In this document: positions 8,435-16,898 of the stretch, one piece after another
Position numbering within the stretch: the first letter of the stretch is position 1
How the letters are laid out: every line of letters begins with the position of its first letter
Assembly (NCBI GenBank): GCA_016212095.1
Contig: JACRHH010000036.1
Coordinates: 1-64,000, forward strand
Origin: Nitrospirota bacterium
GTDB lineage: Bacteria > Nitrospirota > Thermodesulfovibrionia > SZUA-242
DNA length: 64,000 bases
Reading direction: 5' to 3'
Notes under the pieces: model-generated
What the model was told of the DNA's origin: nothing
Seen by the model: the letters and a program-made list of their open reading frames with translations, nothing else
The model's database searches: none
Position numbers and translations under genes: made by a program

Positions 8435-8478
8435 GCACCGGCGTGGTAGATGATGCCGGAGGATTTGGCCGTAGGACT

Positions 8479-8553
8479 TGGGGCGTAGGCCAGCGGCAAG
8501 CCACGTGACTTTGACTCACGGAATCCCTGGTTCGAATCCAGGCGCCCCAGCCA
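8479..8553 (+). tRNA. tRNA-Gln (anticodon UUG)
   Basis: A full cloverleaf can be drawn: acceptor TGGGGCG (8479-8485) pairs with CGCCCCA (8543-8549), discriminator G and encoded CCA (8551-8553). The D stem is GGC/GCC. The anticodon stem CGTGA/TCACG carries loop CTTTGAC with anticodon TTG, which reads CAA (Gln). The T arm is CCTGG-TTCGAAT-CCAGG. The weak first pair (U1-A72) and the 3-bp D stem are typical of bacterial tRNA-Gln. Confidence 0.97.
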
Positions 8554-8586
8554 GTACATTTTGAGATACAGGACATAAACGCAATT

Positions 8587-9528
8587 ATGTATAGAAAACT
8601 GAGCATATTAAGCGGCAACGCAAACAAGCCCTTGGCCAAGGAGGTTGCGGCCTTTCTTGGAATGCCGCTTGGCGAGGCTCGCGTCAACCAGTTCAGCGAC
8701 GGCGAGATAATGGTGCATATCGACGAAAACGTGCGCGGCTCCGACGTCTTCGTCGTCCAGTCCACATGCGCGCCGGTCAACGACAACCTGATGGAGCTTC
8801 TGCTCATAACAGACGCGCTCAAGCGAGCGTCGGCGGGCAGAATCACGGCTGTTATTCCCTACTACGGATACGCCCGGCAGGACAGAAAGGCCCAGCCGCG
8901 CGTGCCGATCTCCTCGAAACTGGTGGCCGACATCATTACCGCCGCCGGAATCAACCGCCTGCTCACCATCGATCTTCACGCCGGACAGATTCAGGGTTTT
9001 TTCAATATACCGGTGGATCATCTGTATGCCGCTCCGATAATTCTGAAATACGTAAAAGACAATCTGCTTGAAAATCTCGTGGTCGTTTCGCCCGACGCGG
9101 GCGGCGCCGAAAGGGCGCGCGCATTCGCCAAGCGGCTGGACACCCCGCTTGCCATTGTGGACAAGCGCCGCGAAAAGGCGAACGTTTCGGAAGTGATGAA
9201 CGTTATCGGAAACGTGGAAGGCAAGGATACGCTTCTGCTGGACGACATGATAGACACAGCCGGAACCATTGTTCAGGCCGCCAAGGCGCTCAAGGATCAG
9301 GGCGCGAAGCGGGTCTTTGCCGCCTGCACGCATGGCGTGCTTTCCGGCCCGGCCATCGACCGCATGAACGCGTCGGTTATCGACAAGCTGATCGTCACAA
9401 ACACCATCCCGATGGGCGAAAAGATGACGCAATGCGATAAAATCGTCCAGTTAAGCACCGCACCGATTCTGGGCGAGGCGATTCGCCGGATACACGAGGA
9501 GACATCGGTCAGCTCGCTGTTTGTCTAG
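8587..9528 (+). CDS. prs: Ribose-phosphate pyrophosphokinase
   Basis: This enzyme makes PRPP from ribose 5-phosphate and ATP, for nucleotide, His and Trp synthesis. The 313-residue protein has the class I features: [18 protein letters not shown] near the start, [10 protein letters not shown] of the ATP site, [11 protein letters not shown], and the PRPP loop [12 protein letters not shown]. The length is typical. It follows tRNA-Gln and precedes rplY, a common bacterial order. Confidence 0.98.
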   Translation: MYRKLSILSGNANKPLAKEVAAFLGMPLGEARVNQFSDGEIMVHIDENVRGSDVFVVQSTCAPVNDNLMELLLITDALKRASAGRITAVIPYYGYARQDRKAQPRVPISSKLVADIITAAGINRLLTIDLHAGQIQGFFNIPVDHLYAAPIILKYVKDNLLENLVVVSPDAGGAERARAFAKRLDTPLAIVDKRREKANVSEVMNVIGNVEGKDTLLLDDMIDTAGTIVQAAKALKDQGAKRVFAACTHGVLSGPAIDRMNASVIDKLIVTNTIPMGEKMTQCDKIVQLSTAPILGEAIRRIHEETSVSSLFV

Positions 9529-9582
9529 GCACAATATTAATATGCAATAACCGCCTGACACAGGGCGTTAAGGAGGATTACG

Positions 9583-10203
9583 ATGGAAGCAGTAACAATC
9601 GACGTGACTATCAGGGACAAGAGCGGCAAGGGCGTCGCCCGCAAGCTTCGCGCGGCAGGCAGGTTCCCGGCGGTGCTGAACCGCAAGGGCAAGTCCGTGG
9701 CGCTTGATATCGAGAAGAAGCCGGTGCTGAAGGTCATCAACAGCCACAAGGGCGAGTTCGTGGTGTTTCGCCTGAACGTGCCGTCGGATCCGGCTGCCGG
9801 AGAGCGCCTTGCGATGATCAAGGAGTATCAGGTTCATCCGGTCACTGGCGAGCTTGTGCATATGGATCTCACCGAGATCAAGATGGACGAGAAGGTGATC
9901 ACGCGCGTTCCGGTTGTAATCGACGGCGTGTCGAAGGGCGTGAAGGCCGGCGGCACGATGGAGATTCTGAACCGAAAGGTGAAGGTCGAGTGCCTGCCGG
10001 AGCATATCGTGGAAGCCATTCACCTCGATGTCACGGACGTGACCGCCGGAAAGACGGTTCACGCTTCCGACCTGAAACTCCCGGAGGGCCTGACACTGAA
10101 AACCGCTCCGCGAACCTCGCTAATTACAGTCATTATGCCCAAGGGAGTGGATGAGGCCGAGGCTGCCGCAAAACCTGCCGCAAAGGGCAAGGGCAAGAAA
10201 TAA
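9583..10203 (+). CDS. rplY: 50S ribosomal protein L25, CTC/TL5 form
   Basis: The 206-residue protein has an N-terminal L25 domain that binds 5S rRNA (KSGKGVARKLRAAGRFPAVL) and the C-terminal TL5 beta domain (LPEHIVEAIHLDVTDV). It ends in a Lys/Ala-rich tail. This is the long form also known as general stress protein CTC. The start has a clear AAGGAGG upstream (9570-9576). It sits between prs and pth as in many bacteria. Confidence 0.96.
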   Translation: MEAVTIDVTIRDKSGKGVARKLRAAGRFPAVLNRKGKSVALDIEKKPVLKVINSHKGEFVVFRLNVPSDPAAGERLAMIKEYQVHPVTGELVHMDLTEIKMDEKVITRVPVVIDGVSKGVKAGGTMEILNRKVKVECLPEHIVEAIHLDVTDVTAGKTVHASDLKLPEGLTLKTAPRTSLITVIMPKGVDEAEAAAKPAAKGKGKK

Positions 10204-10235
10204 TCGGGCTTTGCGCCTGATGACGGCATAACATC

Positions 10236-10811
10236 ATGCCGCGATGGTTATTGGCGGGCCTTGGAAATCCTGGGGCCCGCTACGCATTTACAAGGCACAA
10301 CATCGGCTTCATGATAGCCGATGCGCTCTCCGTCCGCCTTGGCATCCCGCTTTCACAAACATCGTTCCAGTCGCGTAGCGGACGCGGCGTTTACGCCGGA
10401 AACGGCATCGTCATTGCCGAACCGCAGACCTTCATGAACAGGAGCGGCGAGGCGGTGTCGGCCATCCTCGATTACATGGGCGGCGACGCAAGCCTTATCG
10501 TCATGCATGACGACCTCGACATGGAAACCGGCAGGATTAAAATACGGCGCGGCGGAAGCGGCGGCGGCCACAGGGGAGTGGAAAACATCATATTCCATCT
10601 TCACAGAACCGACTTTATCCGGGTGAAGGTCGGGATAGGGCGCAAAAAAGGCGTCCCCGTTGAGCACTACGTTCTGACCACGTTCGACAGGGACGAACGC
10701 GCTATAATCGAGTCCGCCATAGTTACAGCCGCCGATGCCGTCGAGGCGATAATTCGTGAAGGCATTGATGCTGCCATGAACAGATATAACGCAAAGGCGG
10801 AGGAAAAGTGA
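10236..10811 (+). CDS. pth: Peptidyl-tRNA hydrolase
   Basis: Pth releases peptides from peptidyl-tRNA that drops off the ribosome. The sequence has LAGLGNPGARYAFTRHNIGFM with the catalytic His, QTFMNRSGEAV, and HDDLDMETGRIKIRRGGSGGGH, all family hallmarks. The protein is 191 residues, normal size. It ends in GTGA, which is also the start of the next gene, so the metal importer is translationally coupled to pth. Confidence 0.97.
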   Translation: MPRWLLAGLGNPGARYAFTRHNIGFMIADALSVRLGIPLSQTSFQSRSGRGVYAGNGIVIAEPQTFMNRSGEAVSAILDYMGGDASLIVMHDDLDMETGRIKIRRGGSGGGHRGVENIIFHLHRTDFIRVKVGIGRKKGVPVEHYVLTTFDRDERAIIESAIVTAADAVEAIIREGIDAAMNRYNAKAEEK

Positions 10812-11695
10812 ACCTTCTGCTCCTGCTTCTTCTGGCATTTCCTTTCCTCGCCCACGCCCAGCCGCCAATTCCGGTTGCCGCCGGCATTCAGCCCGTGGCC
10901 GATTTCGCGCGGCAGGTGGGCGGCGAGAGGGTGAACGTGACGCGCCTGCTTCCACCCGGCGCGAATCCGCATTCGTTCGATCCGTCCCCGTCCCTGGTCG
11001 CCTCGCTCTCAAACGCGCGCGTTTTCTTCCGCGTGGGCGCCGGGCTTGAATACTGGGCAGACCGCATCGTTTCATCAAGCGCGTCCAGCGTAAAGACAGT
11101 CACGCTCATCGACGGGCTTGACGTTCTGCCGTTTGGCGAGGAAGACCCTCAGGCGCATGGCGATCATGGGCATGATGATGACGGGCATGAGCATGGAACA
11201 ATCGATCCGCATGTCTGGCTCGATCCGCTTCTTGCCATGCGAATGGTTGACCGCATGGCTTCCGAGCTTTCATCTCTCGATCCGTCCGGCGCGGGGTTTT
11301 ACAATAAACGCGCCGAACTCTACAAGGCGGAGCTTAAAAAACTCCACGACGACATCGTAGCGTCCGTTTCGCGCTTCAGGACAAAAGAGTTTGTCACATT
11401 CCACAATTCGTGGAATTACTTCGCGCGGCGGTACGGCCTGAAGCTTGCCGGTATTATCGAGGAAGCGCCGGGCCGGGAGGCCGGGCCGCGAAAGCTGGCG
11501 GCGCTGGTAAGGCGAATCAAGTCGTCGGGCATCAAGGTGATATTCGCGGAAACCCAGTTCAGCCCGCGCGCGGCGGAAGCCATCGCGCGTGAGTCGGGCG
11601 CGCGCGTGGCGATGCTCGACCCCATGGGCGGCGGCCCCGGTTATATTTCGATGATGCGCGCCAATCTGGCCGCGATGGAAAAGGCGATGAAGTAG
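10808..11695 (+). CDS. znuA: Zinc/manganese ABC transporter substrate-binding protein
   Basis: This is a cluster A-I (ZnuA/TroA) binding protein with a signal peptide cut near AHA-QPP. Likely metal ligands lie in NPHSFDPSP, TIDPHVWLDP, TFHNSWNYFARRYG and FAETQF. A His/Asp-rich loop, HGDHGHDDDGHEHG, precedes the second ligand site, a feature of zinc-binding ZnuA proteins. The GTG start overlaps the pth stop by four bases. Zinc is the best guess; manganese cannot be excluded. Confidence 0.9.
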   Translation: MNLLLLLLLAFPFLAHAQPPIPVAAGIQPVADFARQVGGERVNVTRLLPPGANPHSFDPSPSLVASLSNARVFFRVGAGLEYWADRIVSSSASSVKTVTLIDGLDVLPFGEEDPQAHGDHGHDDDGHEHGTIDPHVWLDPLLAMRMVDRMASELSSLDPSGAGFYNKRAELYKAELKKLHDDIVASVSRFRTKEFVTFHNSWNYFARRYGLKLAGIIEEAPGREAGPRKLAALVRRIKSSGIKVIFAETQFSPRAAEAIARESGARVAMLDPMGGGPGYISMMRANLAAMEKAMK

Positions 11696-11697
11696 CG

Positions 11698-12474
11698 ATG
11701 GCGGCGGCGCTCGAAATAAGCGGCCTCAACCTCTCCATTGGCGGACAGGAGATTTTGAGCAATATTTCGCTCAGGCTCGATGAGGGAAAATTCCTCGGCA
11801 TCGTGGGGCCAAACGGCGGCGGCAAGACGTCGCTTCTGCGCGTGATTCTTGGCCTCCAGCAGCCCATGTCGGGCAGCGTGCTGATTTTCGGCAACAGGCC
11901 GGGCGAACTTGGCCACAACAGGAACGTCTTTGGCTACCTTCCGCAGAGGGCCACAGCCGAACGCGGCTTTCCGCTTCGCGTGATCGATGTGGTTATAATG
12001 GGCCTGTACGGACGCATCGGGCTTTTCAGGTGGCCGGGGCGCAGCGACAAAATCCGCGCGCGCGAATGCCTGAACATGATGGGCATCGCCGATCTTGAGT
12101 CGGCGCCGTTCGACCGTCTTTCCGGCGGCCAACAGCAGCGCGTCTCGATAGCCCGCGCTCTTGCCTGCGAGCCGAGGCTTCTGGTGCTGGACGAGCCGTC
12201 AACAGCTATCGACGTGGTTGGGCAGGAGGATTTCTACCACCTTCTCAAGGGGTTGCAGGGCAGGCTCGGCATAACCATCCTTATGGTGACGCACGACATC
12301 GGTGCGGTCACGTCGTATGTGGATGAGATCGCCTGCCTGAACAGATCGCTTCACTATCACGGCAATCCGCTTGGGGCGCTGGATGAAAGCGTGATGGCCG
12401 GGCTTTACGGAAAAAGCGTGGACATACTGATGCATTCGGCGGTCTGCGACAAGTGCGAGCGCCTCAGGCCATGA
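11698..12474 (+). CDS. znuC: Metal ABC importer ATPase
   Basis: The 258-residue ATPase has Walker A GPNGGGKTS, signature LSGGQQQRVSIARAL and Walker B LLVLDEPSTAID. The long C-terminus with Cys (AVCDKCERL) resembles the metal-importer branch. It starts two bases after the binding-protein stop and overlaps the permease by four bases. It energises the transporter formed with the znuA and znuB products. Confidence 0.92.
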   Translation: MAAALEISGLNLSIGGQEILSNISLRLDEGKFLGIVGPNGGGKTSLLRVILGLQQPMSGSVLIFGNRPGELGHNRNVFGYLPQRATAERGFPLRVIDVVIMGLYGRIGLFRWPGRSDKIRARECLNMMGIADLESAPFDRLSGGQQQRVSIARALACEPRLLVLDEPSTAIDVVGQEDFYHLLKGLQGRLGITILMVTHDIGAVTSYVDEIACLNRSLHYHGNPLGALDESVMAGLYGKSVDILMHSAVCDKCERLRP

Positions 12475-13283
12475 TCGAACTTCTGCAAACCGGTTTTGGA
12501 CAGAGGGCGCTTTGGGCCGGGCTTGCCGTGAGCGTGGTCTGCGGGCTGGTTTCGGTCTTCGTGGTGTTGCGGCGCATGTCGTTCATCGGGGCCGGAATTT
12601 CGCACGCGGCTTTCGGGGGCGTGGCCATCGGCTTTCTGACCGGCATCAATCCGCTTCTTACGGCTGTGATATATTCGCTTGCCGCCGCCGTGGGCATAGA
12701 CATTGTCGGCAGACGCTCGCGCGTTTCAGCCGACACCGCAATAGGCATCTTCTTTGCCAGCTCCATGGCGCTGGGCATCGTGCTGATCGGGCTGTCGAGA
12801 AGCTACAACATGGATCTCTTCGGCTATCTTTTCGGCAGCATCCTTGCCATAACGCCCGAAGAGGCGTGGATGGCAGGCATTATGGCTGCGGCGGTTGCCG
12901 GATTCATACTGCTTTTCCTGAAAGAGCTTTTCCTTGCCGCCTACAACGAGGAGCTTGCCATGGTTCACGGCATTCCGGTGAGGGCGCTGAACCTGCTTTT
13001 TCTGGCCGCGCTCTCGATCGCGATTGTGGTTTCTATACGGATGGTCGGCATTGTGCTTGTCTCGGCGCTGCTTGTCATACCCGGCGCAACCGCCCGCCTG
13101 ATAGCCAACAGCCCGTTTTCTATGGCCGCGCTCTCGTGCCTGTCCGCCGCCATCTCCACCATTGCCGGGTTGTATGTCTCCTTCACGCTCGACATCGCGC
13201 CCGGCGGCGCGATTGTGCTTGCGGCCACGCTGATGTTCTTTGTCACCATGGGAACGCGCGCGCTGCTGGACGCAAGGAAATAG
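12471..13283 (+). CDS. znuB: Metal ABC importer permease
   Basis: This is an ABC-3 family permease of about 270 residues with eight or more hydrophobic helices. Family motifs are visible: SFIGAGISHAAFGGVAIGF near the start and LVSALLVIPGATARLI in the second half. The ATG at 12471 overlaps the ATPase stop (ATGA). It ends one base before the stop of the convergent MobB-MobA gene, with no obvious terminator between. Confidence 0.92.
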   Translation: MIELLQTGFGQRALWAGLAVSVVCGLVSVFVVLRRMSFIGAGISHAAFGGVAIGFLTGINPLLTAVIYSLAAAVGIDIVGRRSRVSADTAIGIFFASSMALGIVLIGLSRSYNMDLFGYLFGSILAITPEEAWMAGIMAAAVAGFILLFLKELFLAAYNEELAMVHGIPVRALNLLFLAALSIAIVVSIRMVGIVLVSALLVIPGATARLIANSPFSMAALSCLSAAISTIAGLYVSFTLDIAPGGAIVLAATLMFFVTMGTRALLDARK

Positions 13284-14366
13284 TCAGCGTTCTTCCAGAA
13301 ACATCCGCAGATCTTCCGGCGTGTTCAGGTTGGTGAATGCCGGCACGAACTCTTCCGGAACCGCAGGCGTGGCAACCTTCAGATGATCGGCCAGTCTGCG
13401 TAGCCGCAACTCGCCCCGCAATGCCATCGTCTCAACCTCCGGCATGATCATCGGCTCGTAGCAGGCGAATAATGGTTCGGGGCGATCCTTCCCGGCAAGA
13501 TGCGGCATGACGGCCCATCGCCCTGCCCTGCGCTCGCCAAGAAGCCACCGGATAGCTTCCGGCGAAATTCTGGGCATGTCAACGGCGCATATTAGCCATG
13601 CCGACTCCGGCGACCATCGCATTGCCGCCACAAGTCCGGCGATTGGCCCGGAGATGTGGGTTGCATCCGGCAGTCTGTCGAGCATTGCGAGGCTTTCCGG
13701 AACATGCCCGGCTCCAAGCAGCATCGGCGCCGCGGAGCCGGTTGCCTCGCCCAGAACACGGGCAATCCGCGCGGCCATCGGTTCGCCGTCGATCAAAATA
13801 CCCGCCTTCGGCCTGCCCATGCGCGAGCTTTTGCCGCCGATCAGGATTCCGCACCGCAAAGGGCGTTCACGCACTGAACGCTCGATCTCGCCGCGCACTA
13901 TTTCGAGAAAACGTGCAAGTCTGTCCGGCGCGCCCCACTGAAGAATTTCAAAGGGCGGAATGTCGGATTCGGGCGGCGCGATCCTGTCCGTTCCTTCAAG
14001 CCAGACACGCCTGATCGGCGCGCTTTTGTGTCCTTCCACCAGCACGATGTCAACATCGCGCGGAACAAGCCGCGCCGCGCCGGCAAGCTCAGGCCCGCAG
14101 GAAGTCACAAGAATCGATTCGCGCGGGCCATGACCCAGAACCGAAACCGCTCCGGCCCGCGTGAAACGGGCGGTGTCGGAACCCGGACGGTCGATGTCGA
14201 GGCCGTGCCGGTCGTGCTTGATGACGGCAACGCGAAATCCGGCGTCGCATAGCGGGGGAATCGCCGCCTCTATCAGCGTTGTCTTGCCGGAGCCGGAATA
14301 GCCGCAGACGCCAAGCATAAGGTTATGGAATGGAAACACGCGCTGACGGCCAGCGGAATTCGTCAC
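13284..14366 (-). CDS. MobB-MobA fusion, molybdenum cofactor guanylylation
   Basis: The N-terminal half (residues about 14-165) is MobB, a GTPase-like P-loop protein with GVCGYSGSGKTTLIEA and AVIKHDRHG. The C-terminal half (about 170-360) is MobA, which attaches GMP to molybdopterin to make the guanine dinucleotide cofactor. Its motif is ILIGGKSSRMGRPK, followed by ICAVDMPRISPE. Fusions of the two occur in several bacteria. The product implies molybdoenzymes of the DMSO reductase family (formate dehydrogenase, nitrate reductase or similar) elsewhere. The start is GTG. Confidence 0.93.
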   Translation of the reverse strand: MTNSAGRQRVFPFHNLMLGVCGYSGSGKTTLIEAAIPPLCDAGFRVAVIKHDRHGLDIDRPGSDTARFTRAGAVSVLGHGPRESILVTSCGPELAGAARLVPRDVDIVLVEGHKSAPIRRVWLEGTDRIAPPESDIPPFEILQWGAPDRLARFLEIVRGEIERSVRERPLRCGILIGGKSSRMGRPKAGILIDGEPMAARIARVLGEATGSAAPMLLGAGHVPESLAMLDRLPDATHISGPIAGLVAAMRWSPESAWLICAVDMPRISPEAIRWLLGERRAGRWAVMPHLAGKDRPEPLFACYEPMIMPEVETMALRGELRLRRLADHLKVATPAVPEEFVPAFTNLNTPEDLRMFLEER

Positions 14367-14650
14367 AGGATAAACTCCAGATAGTTCTCCCGGTTGACAC
14401 CAATAAACACCCTCGGTTTCTCGATCGATCTGCTGGACAGGTAGCCTTGCTGAATATACATTATTTAAAATTGAGTCATTAAACTGACCGTATTATAACT
14501 AATTCGGTCTTTATTTCATGAAGGGAATTGCAAGCGGTCATGAAAGCTTATGATTGTATGAACCGCAGATTAAGCGGATTACACTGATTGCCCTGATGCA
14601 ATCCGTGCAATCCAGCAATCCCGGCAATCCCGGCAATCCCGGCAATGGAA
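14367..14650. other. Intergenic stretch with 9-bp tandem repeat
   Basis: No gene is visible in these 284 bases. The left part is AT-rich and probably carries the mobBA promoter; TATAAT lies on the minus strand near 14493. At 14614-14649 the unit GGCAATCCC is repeated with variation four times, just after the stop of the hybrid kinase. The preceding bases resemble a dispersed repeat built from short GATT/AATCC words. Confidence 0.5.
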
Positions 14651-16240
14651 TTACGAGGTTACAATGACCGCTGCCAGTGTTTCCTTCATCCTGGCGATAC
14701 GGTACGGCTTTTCCAGCGCAGCAAGGAATCCGTGATCCCTGTGCTCGCCGAAGGATATCTGATCGGAATAGCCGCTTGAAAGCACCATCCGTACATATGG
14801 ATCCATTTCCAGCAGTCTGCGCGCAGTTTCAAGTCCGCCCATTCCGCCTGGAACGATCATGTCAATGATTACCGCGTCAAACCTTGCATCCGTTTCGAGA
14901 CTCCGCCTGTATGCGTCCACGGCCTCGGCTCCGTCCGACGCCGTGACAACCTCGTATCCAAGATGCAAAATCATCTCCTTGAGCACCTGCCGAACCATCG
15001 GCTCATCATCCATCACAAGGATCCTGCCGGACATCTTGAACGACGCCTCTCCCATCCCGGCATCATCAACAGATGACTTATGCGCGGTCGAGACTGGCAG
15101 ATACAGATAAACCGTTGTGCCCTTGTCCGCTTTCGAATCGATACGAATATGGCCGCCATGACGCGAAATTATCGAATTGGCAATCGAAAGCCCAAGCCCG
15201 TGAACGCCGCTGGAGGAATAGCCCTTGAAAAATGGCTCGAACACGCGCGCAAGCTGTTCCGGCACAATTCCCTGCCCCTGATCCTGAACGGCAACAAGAA
15301 CATATTGCCCAGATTTCAGCGGTATGCCGGAGGAATCGTCGCACATGAAATTATGCGCGCTGATGCGTATCGTGCCGCCGTGGGGGGAAGCCTGACAGGC
15401 ATTGATGATGATGTTGTCTATCGCAATGCCGACCTGCGTTCTGTCCACCTCCACCGGCCAAAGATCATCGGCAATGGATATGTCGGCGGTAATATTCGAA
15501 CCGTAAAGTGCCCTGTCCGCCAGTCCGGCAAGAAATTCCGGACTCAGGACGCCTGGCGAAACAGGAATGCCGCCGCTGGCAAACGTCAACAGCCGGTTGG
15601 TAAGCTCACGAGCCTTCAACGTGGCAACCTCCGCATTTTCGAGAAATGACCTGACTTCGATATGTTCCGTTGTACCCTTTGCAAACTCCACATTGCCGAG
15701 GATTGCCTGCAGAAGATTGTTGAAGTTGTGCGCCACGCCCGCCGCAAGCATTCCAACCGACTCAAGCCTGCCGCTCAGGTGTCTCTCCTCCCGAATTCGC
15801 TCACGGGCAGTAACATCCCTGAAAACAAACACGGCCCCGCATATTTCGCCCGACTCGTTTCGTATGGGTGTTGCGCTGCTTTCGATAAGACACTCGGAGC
15901 CGTCTTTTCTGAATAATATCGCGTTGCCTTCAAGCCTGTCCGTGCGCCCATTCGACAAAACCTCATCAACGGGATTGCGGCAGCATTCACGGCTCCTGTC
16001 TATGACTGTTTTGAAGAATGCGCCGATCGGCATGGCAACAACCTCGTCACGTCTCCAGCCGGTTATCGCCTCCCCCTTGTCATTTATCAGGGTAACCAGA
16101 CCGCGACGATCGGTAAAGATTACTCCATCGCCAATTGAGTTAAGCGTGTTTGCCAAGAACTCACTCTCGGATGAACACTTTTCGGTTGGATTGCCTTCCT
16201 GCGTCTCTCCGTCTGATGCCGAAGGCTTCGGATTACTCAT
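14651..16240 (-). CDS. Hybrid histidine kinase (PAS, HisKA, HATPase, receiver)
   Basis: The soluble 529-residue protein has a PAS domain (about 30-150), a HisKA segment with the phospho-acceptor in AAGVAHNFNNLLQAI, a HATPase domain with GQGIVPEQLARVFEPFF and GLGLSIANSI, and a C-terminal receiver with phospho-acceptor Asp in VIIDMIVPGGMGG. There is no membrane segment, so it senses an internal signal. A TTG at 16261 is an alternative start. The HNFNN H-box is shared with the kinase at 18253-19857, so the two may belong to one pathway with the NtrC-type regulator. Confidence 0.92.
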   Translation of the reverse strand: MSNPKPSASDGETQEGNPTEKCSSESEFLANTLNSIGDGVIFTDRRGLVTLINDKGEAITGWRRDEVVAMPIGAFFKTVIDRSRECCRNPVDEVLSNGRTDRLEGNAILFRKDGSECLIESSATPIRNESGEICGAVFVFRDVTARERIREERHLSGRLESVGMLAAGVAHNFNNLLQAILGNVEFAKGTTEHIEVRSFLENAEVATLKARELTNRLLTFASGGIPVSPGVLSPEFLAGLADRALYGSNITADISIADDLWPVEVDRTQVGIAIDNIIINACQASPHGGTIRISAHNFMCDDSSGIPLKSGQYVLVAVQDQGQGIVPEQLARVFEPFFKGYSSSGVHGLGLSIANSIISRHGGHIRIDSKADKGTTVYLYLPVSTAHKSSVDDAGMGEASFKMSGRILVMDDEPMVRQVLKEMILHLGYEVVTASDGAEAVDAYRRSLETDARFDAVIIDMIVPGGMGGLETARRLLEMDPYVRMVLSSGYSDQISFGEHRDHGFLAALEKPYRIARMKETLAAVIVTS

Positions 16241-16897
16241 TTGGCAGCAATGCAGGCACAACGAAAAACAACATTAATTACTCCATTACCGGCATTCAAA
16301 AGAAATGAGCACAAAACGCACGTTACAGCGAATCAATCTGCTCTTTTGCCCCATGTAATCGCCGAAAAACAGACCGGACACCCTAAGCAACGCCTCGCGC
16401 TCATCTCAAGCGGTGACACTGAAACCGGCATACGGCCTTACTTCCCTCAGGCCGTATGCCGACTTCAAACAACCCTCCAACCCGACTCATCCCACCCTCA
16501 AAATCCCGTTCATTCCCACCCGGAAAGCACTGCAATTTTAAAAGGTGTTTCATCAACAGCAAGACGCATACCACATATACAATGCCGATTCCAAATCATG
16601 CACTCATAAGCCCACCCTTTCCTGACTCAGAAGGTTTCATTCTAATTTGCACAAGAAACTGAAATATTATGGTTCGAAATATCCTTCAGGATTTGAATCC
16701 AGCCCTGAAAAAGGGCTAAATATTACAGACCGGGGCGTAAGCCCCGGTTATATGGCGTGGAAGTACGGGTTCCGCCGGGGTTTGCACACACCGCCCCAGT
16801 CGGGGCTGATCCAGAAGCCAAATGGATCAATTATGGAATTGGCTCTATATGGAAAACATTCCATATGGAATAAATTCCATATGGAATGTTTTCCATA
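16241..16897. other. 657-bp non-coding region with several hairpins
   Basis: No convincing gene is present; open frames here have low-complexity composition. It holds a 13-bp hairpin (16426-16461), two short palindromes AGCCCT-GAAAA-AGGGCT (16701-16717) and ACCGGGGC-GTAA-GCCCCGGT (16729-16748), and a long hairpin at 16847-16898. The middle palindromes look like remnants of a dispersed palindromic repeat. The promoter of the hybrid kinase should lie in the left part. Confidence 0.6.
16426..16461. repeat. 13-bp perfect hairpin, possible terminator or attenuator
   Basis: CGGCATACGGCCT (16426-16438) pairs perfectly with AGGCCGTATGCCG (16449-16461) around a 10-base loop. It lies about 190 bases before the hybrid kinase start, on the upstream side. 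No long T-run follows in either direction. Confidence 0.5.
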
Positions 16898-16898
16898 T
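16847..16898. repeat. 24-bp perfect inverted repeat at the end of the NtrC-type gene
   Basis: The arm at 16847-16870 is matched base for base by its reverse complement at 16875-16898, with loop TAAA. CCATATGG and TTCCATATGGAA occur nested inside each arm, so the element is a palindrome of palindromes. It ends at the stop codon of the regulator gene. It could form a long RNA hairpin that ends or stabilises the transcript, although no T-run follows. Confidence 0.75.

Noticed and set aside
16241-16897. Possible short genes in the kinase/regulator gap
   Set aside because: Open frames there are low-complexity and lack start signals; hairpins explain the region better.
16847-16898. Canonical Rho-independent terminator
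   Set aside because: The stem is strong but no T-run follows on either strand, so only a repeat was called.
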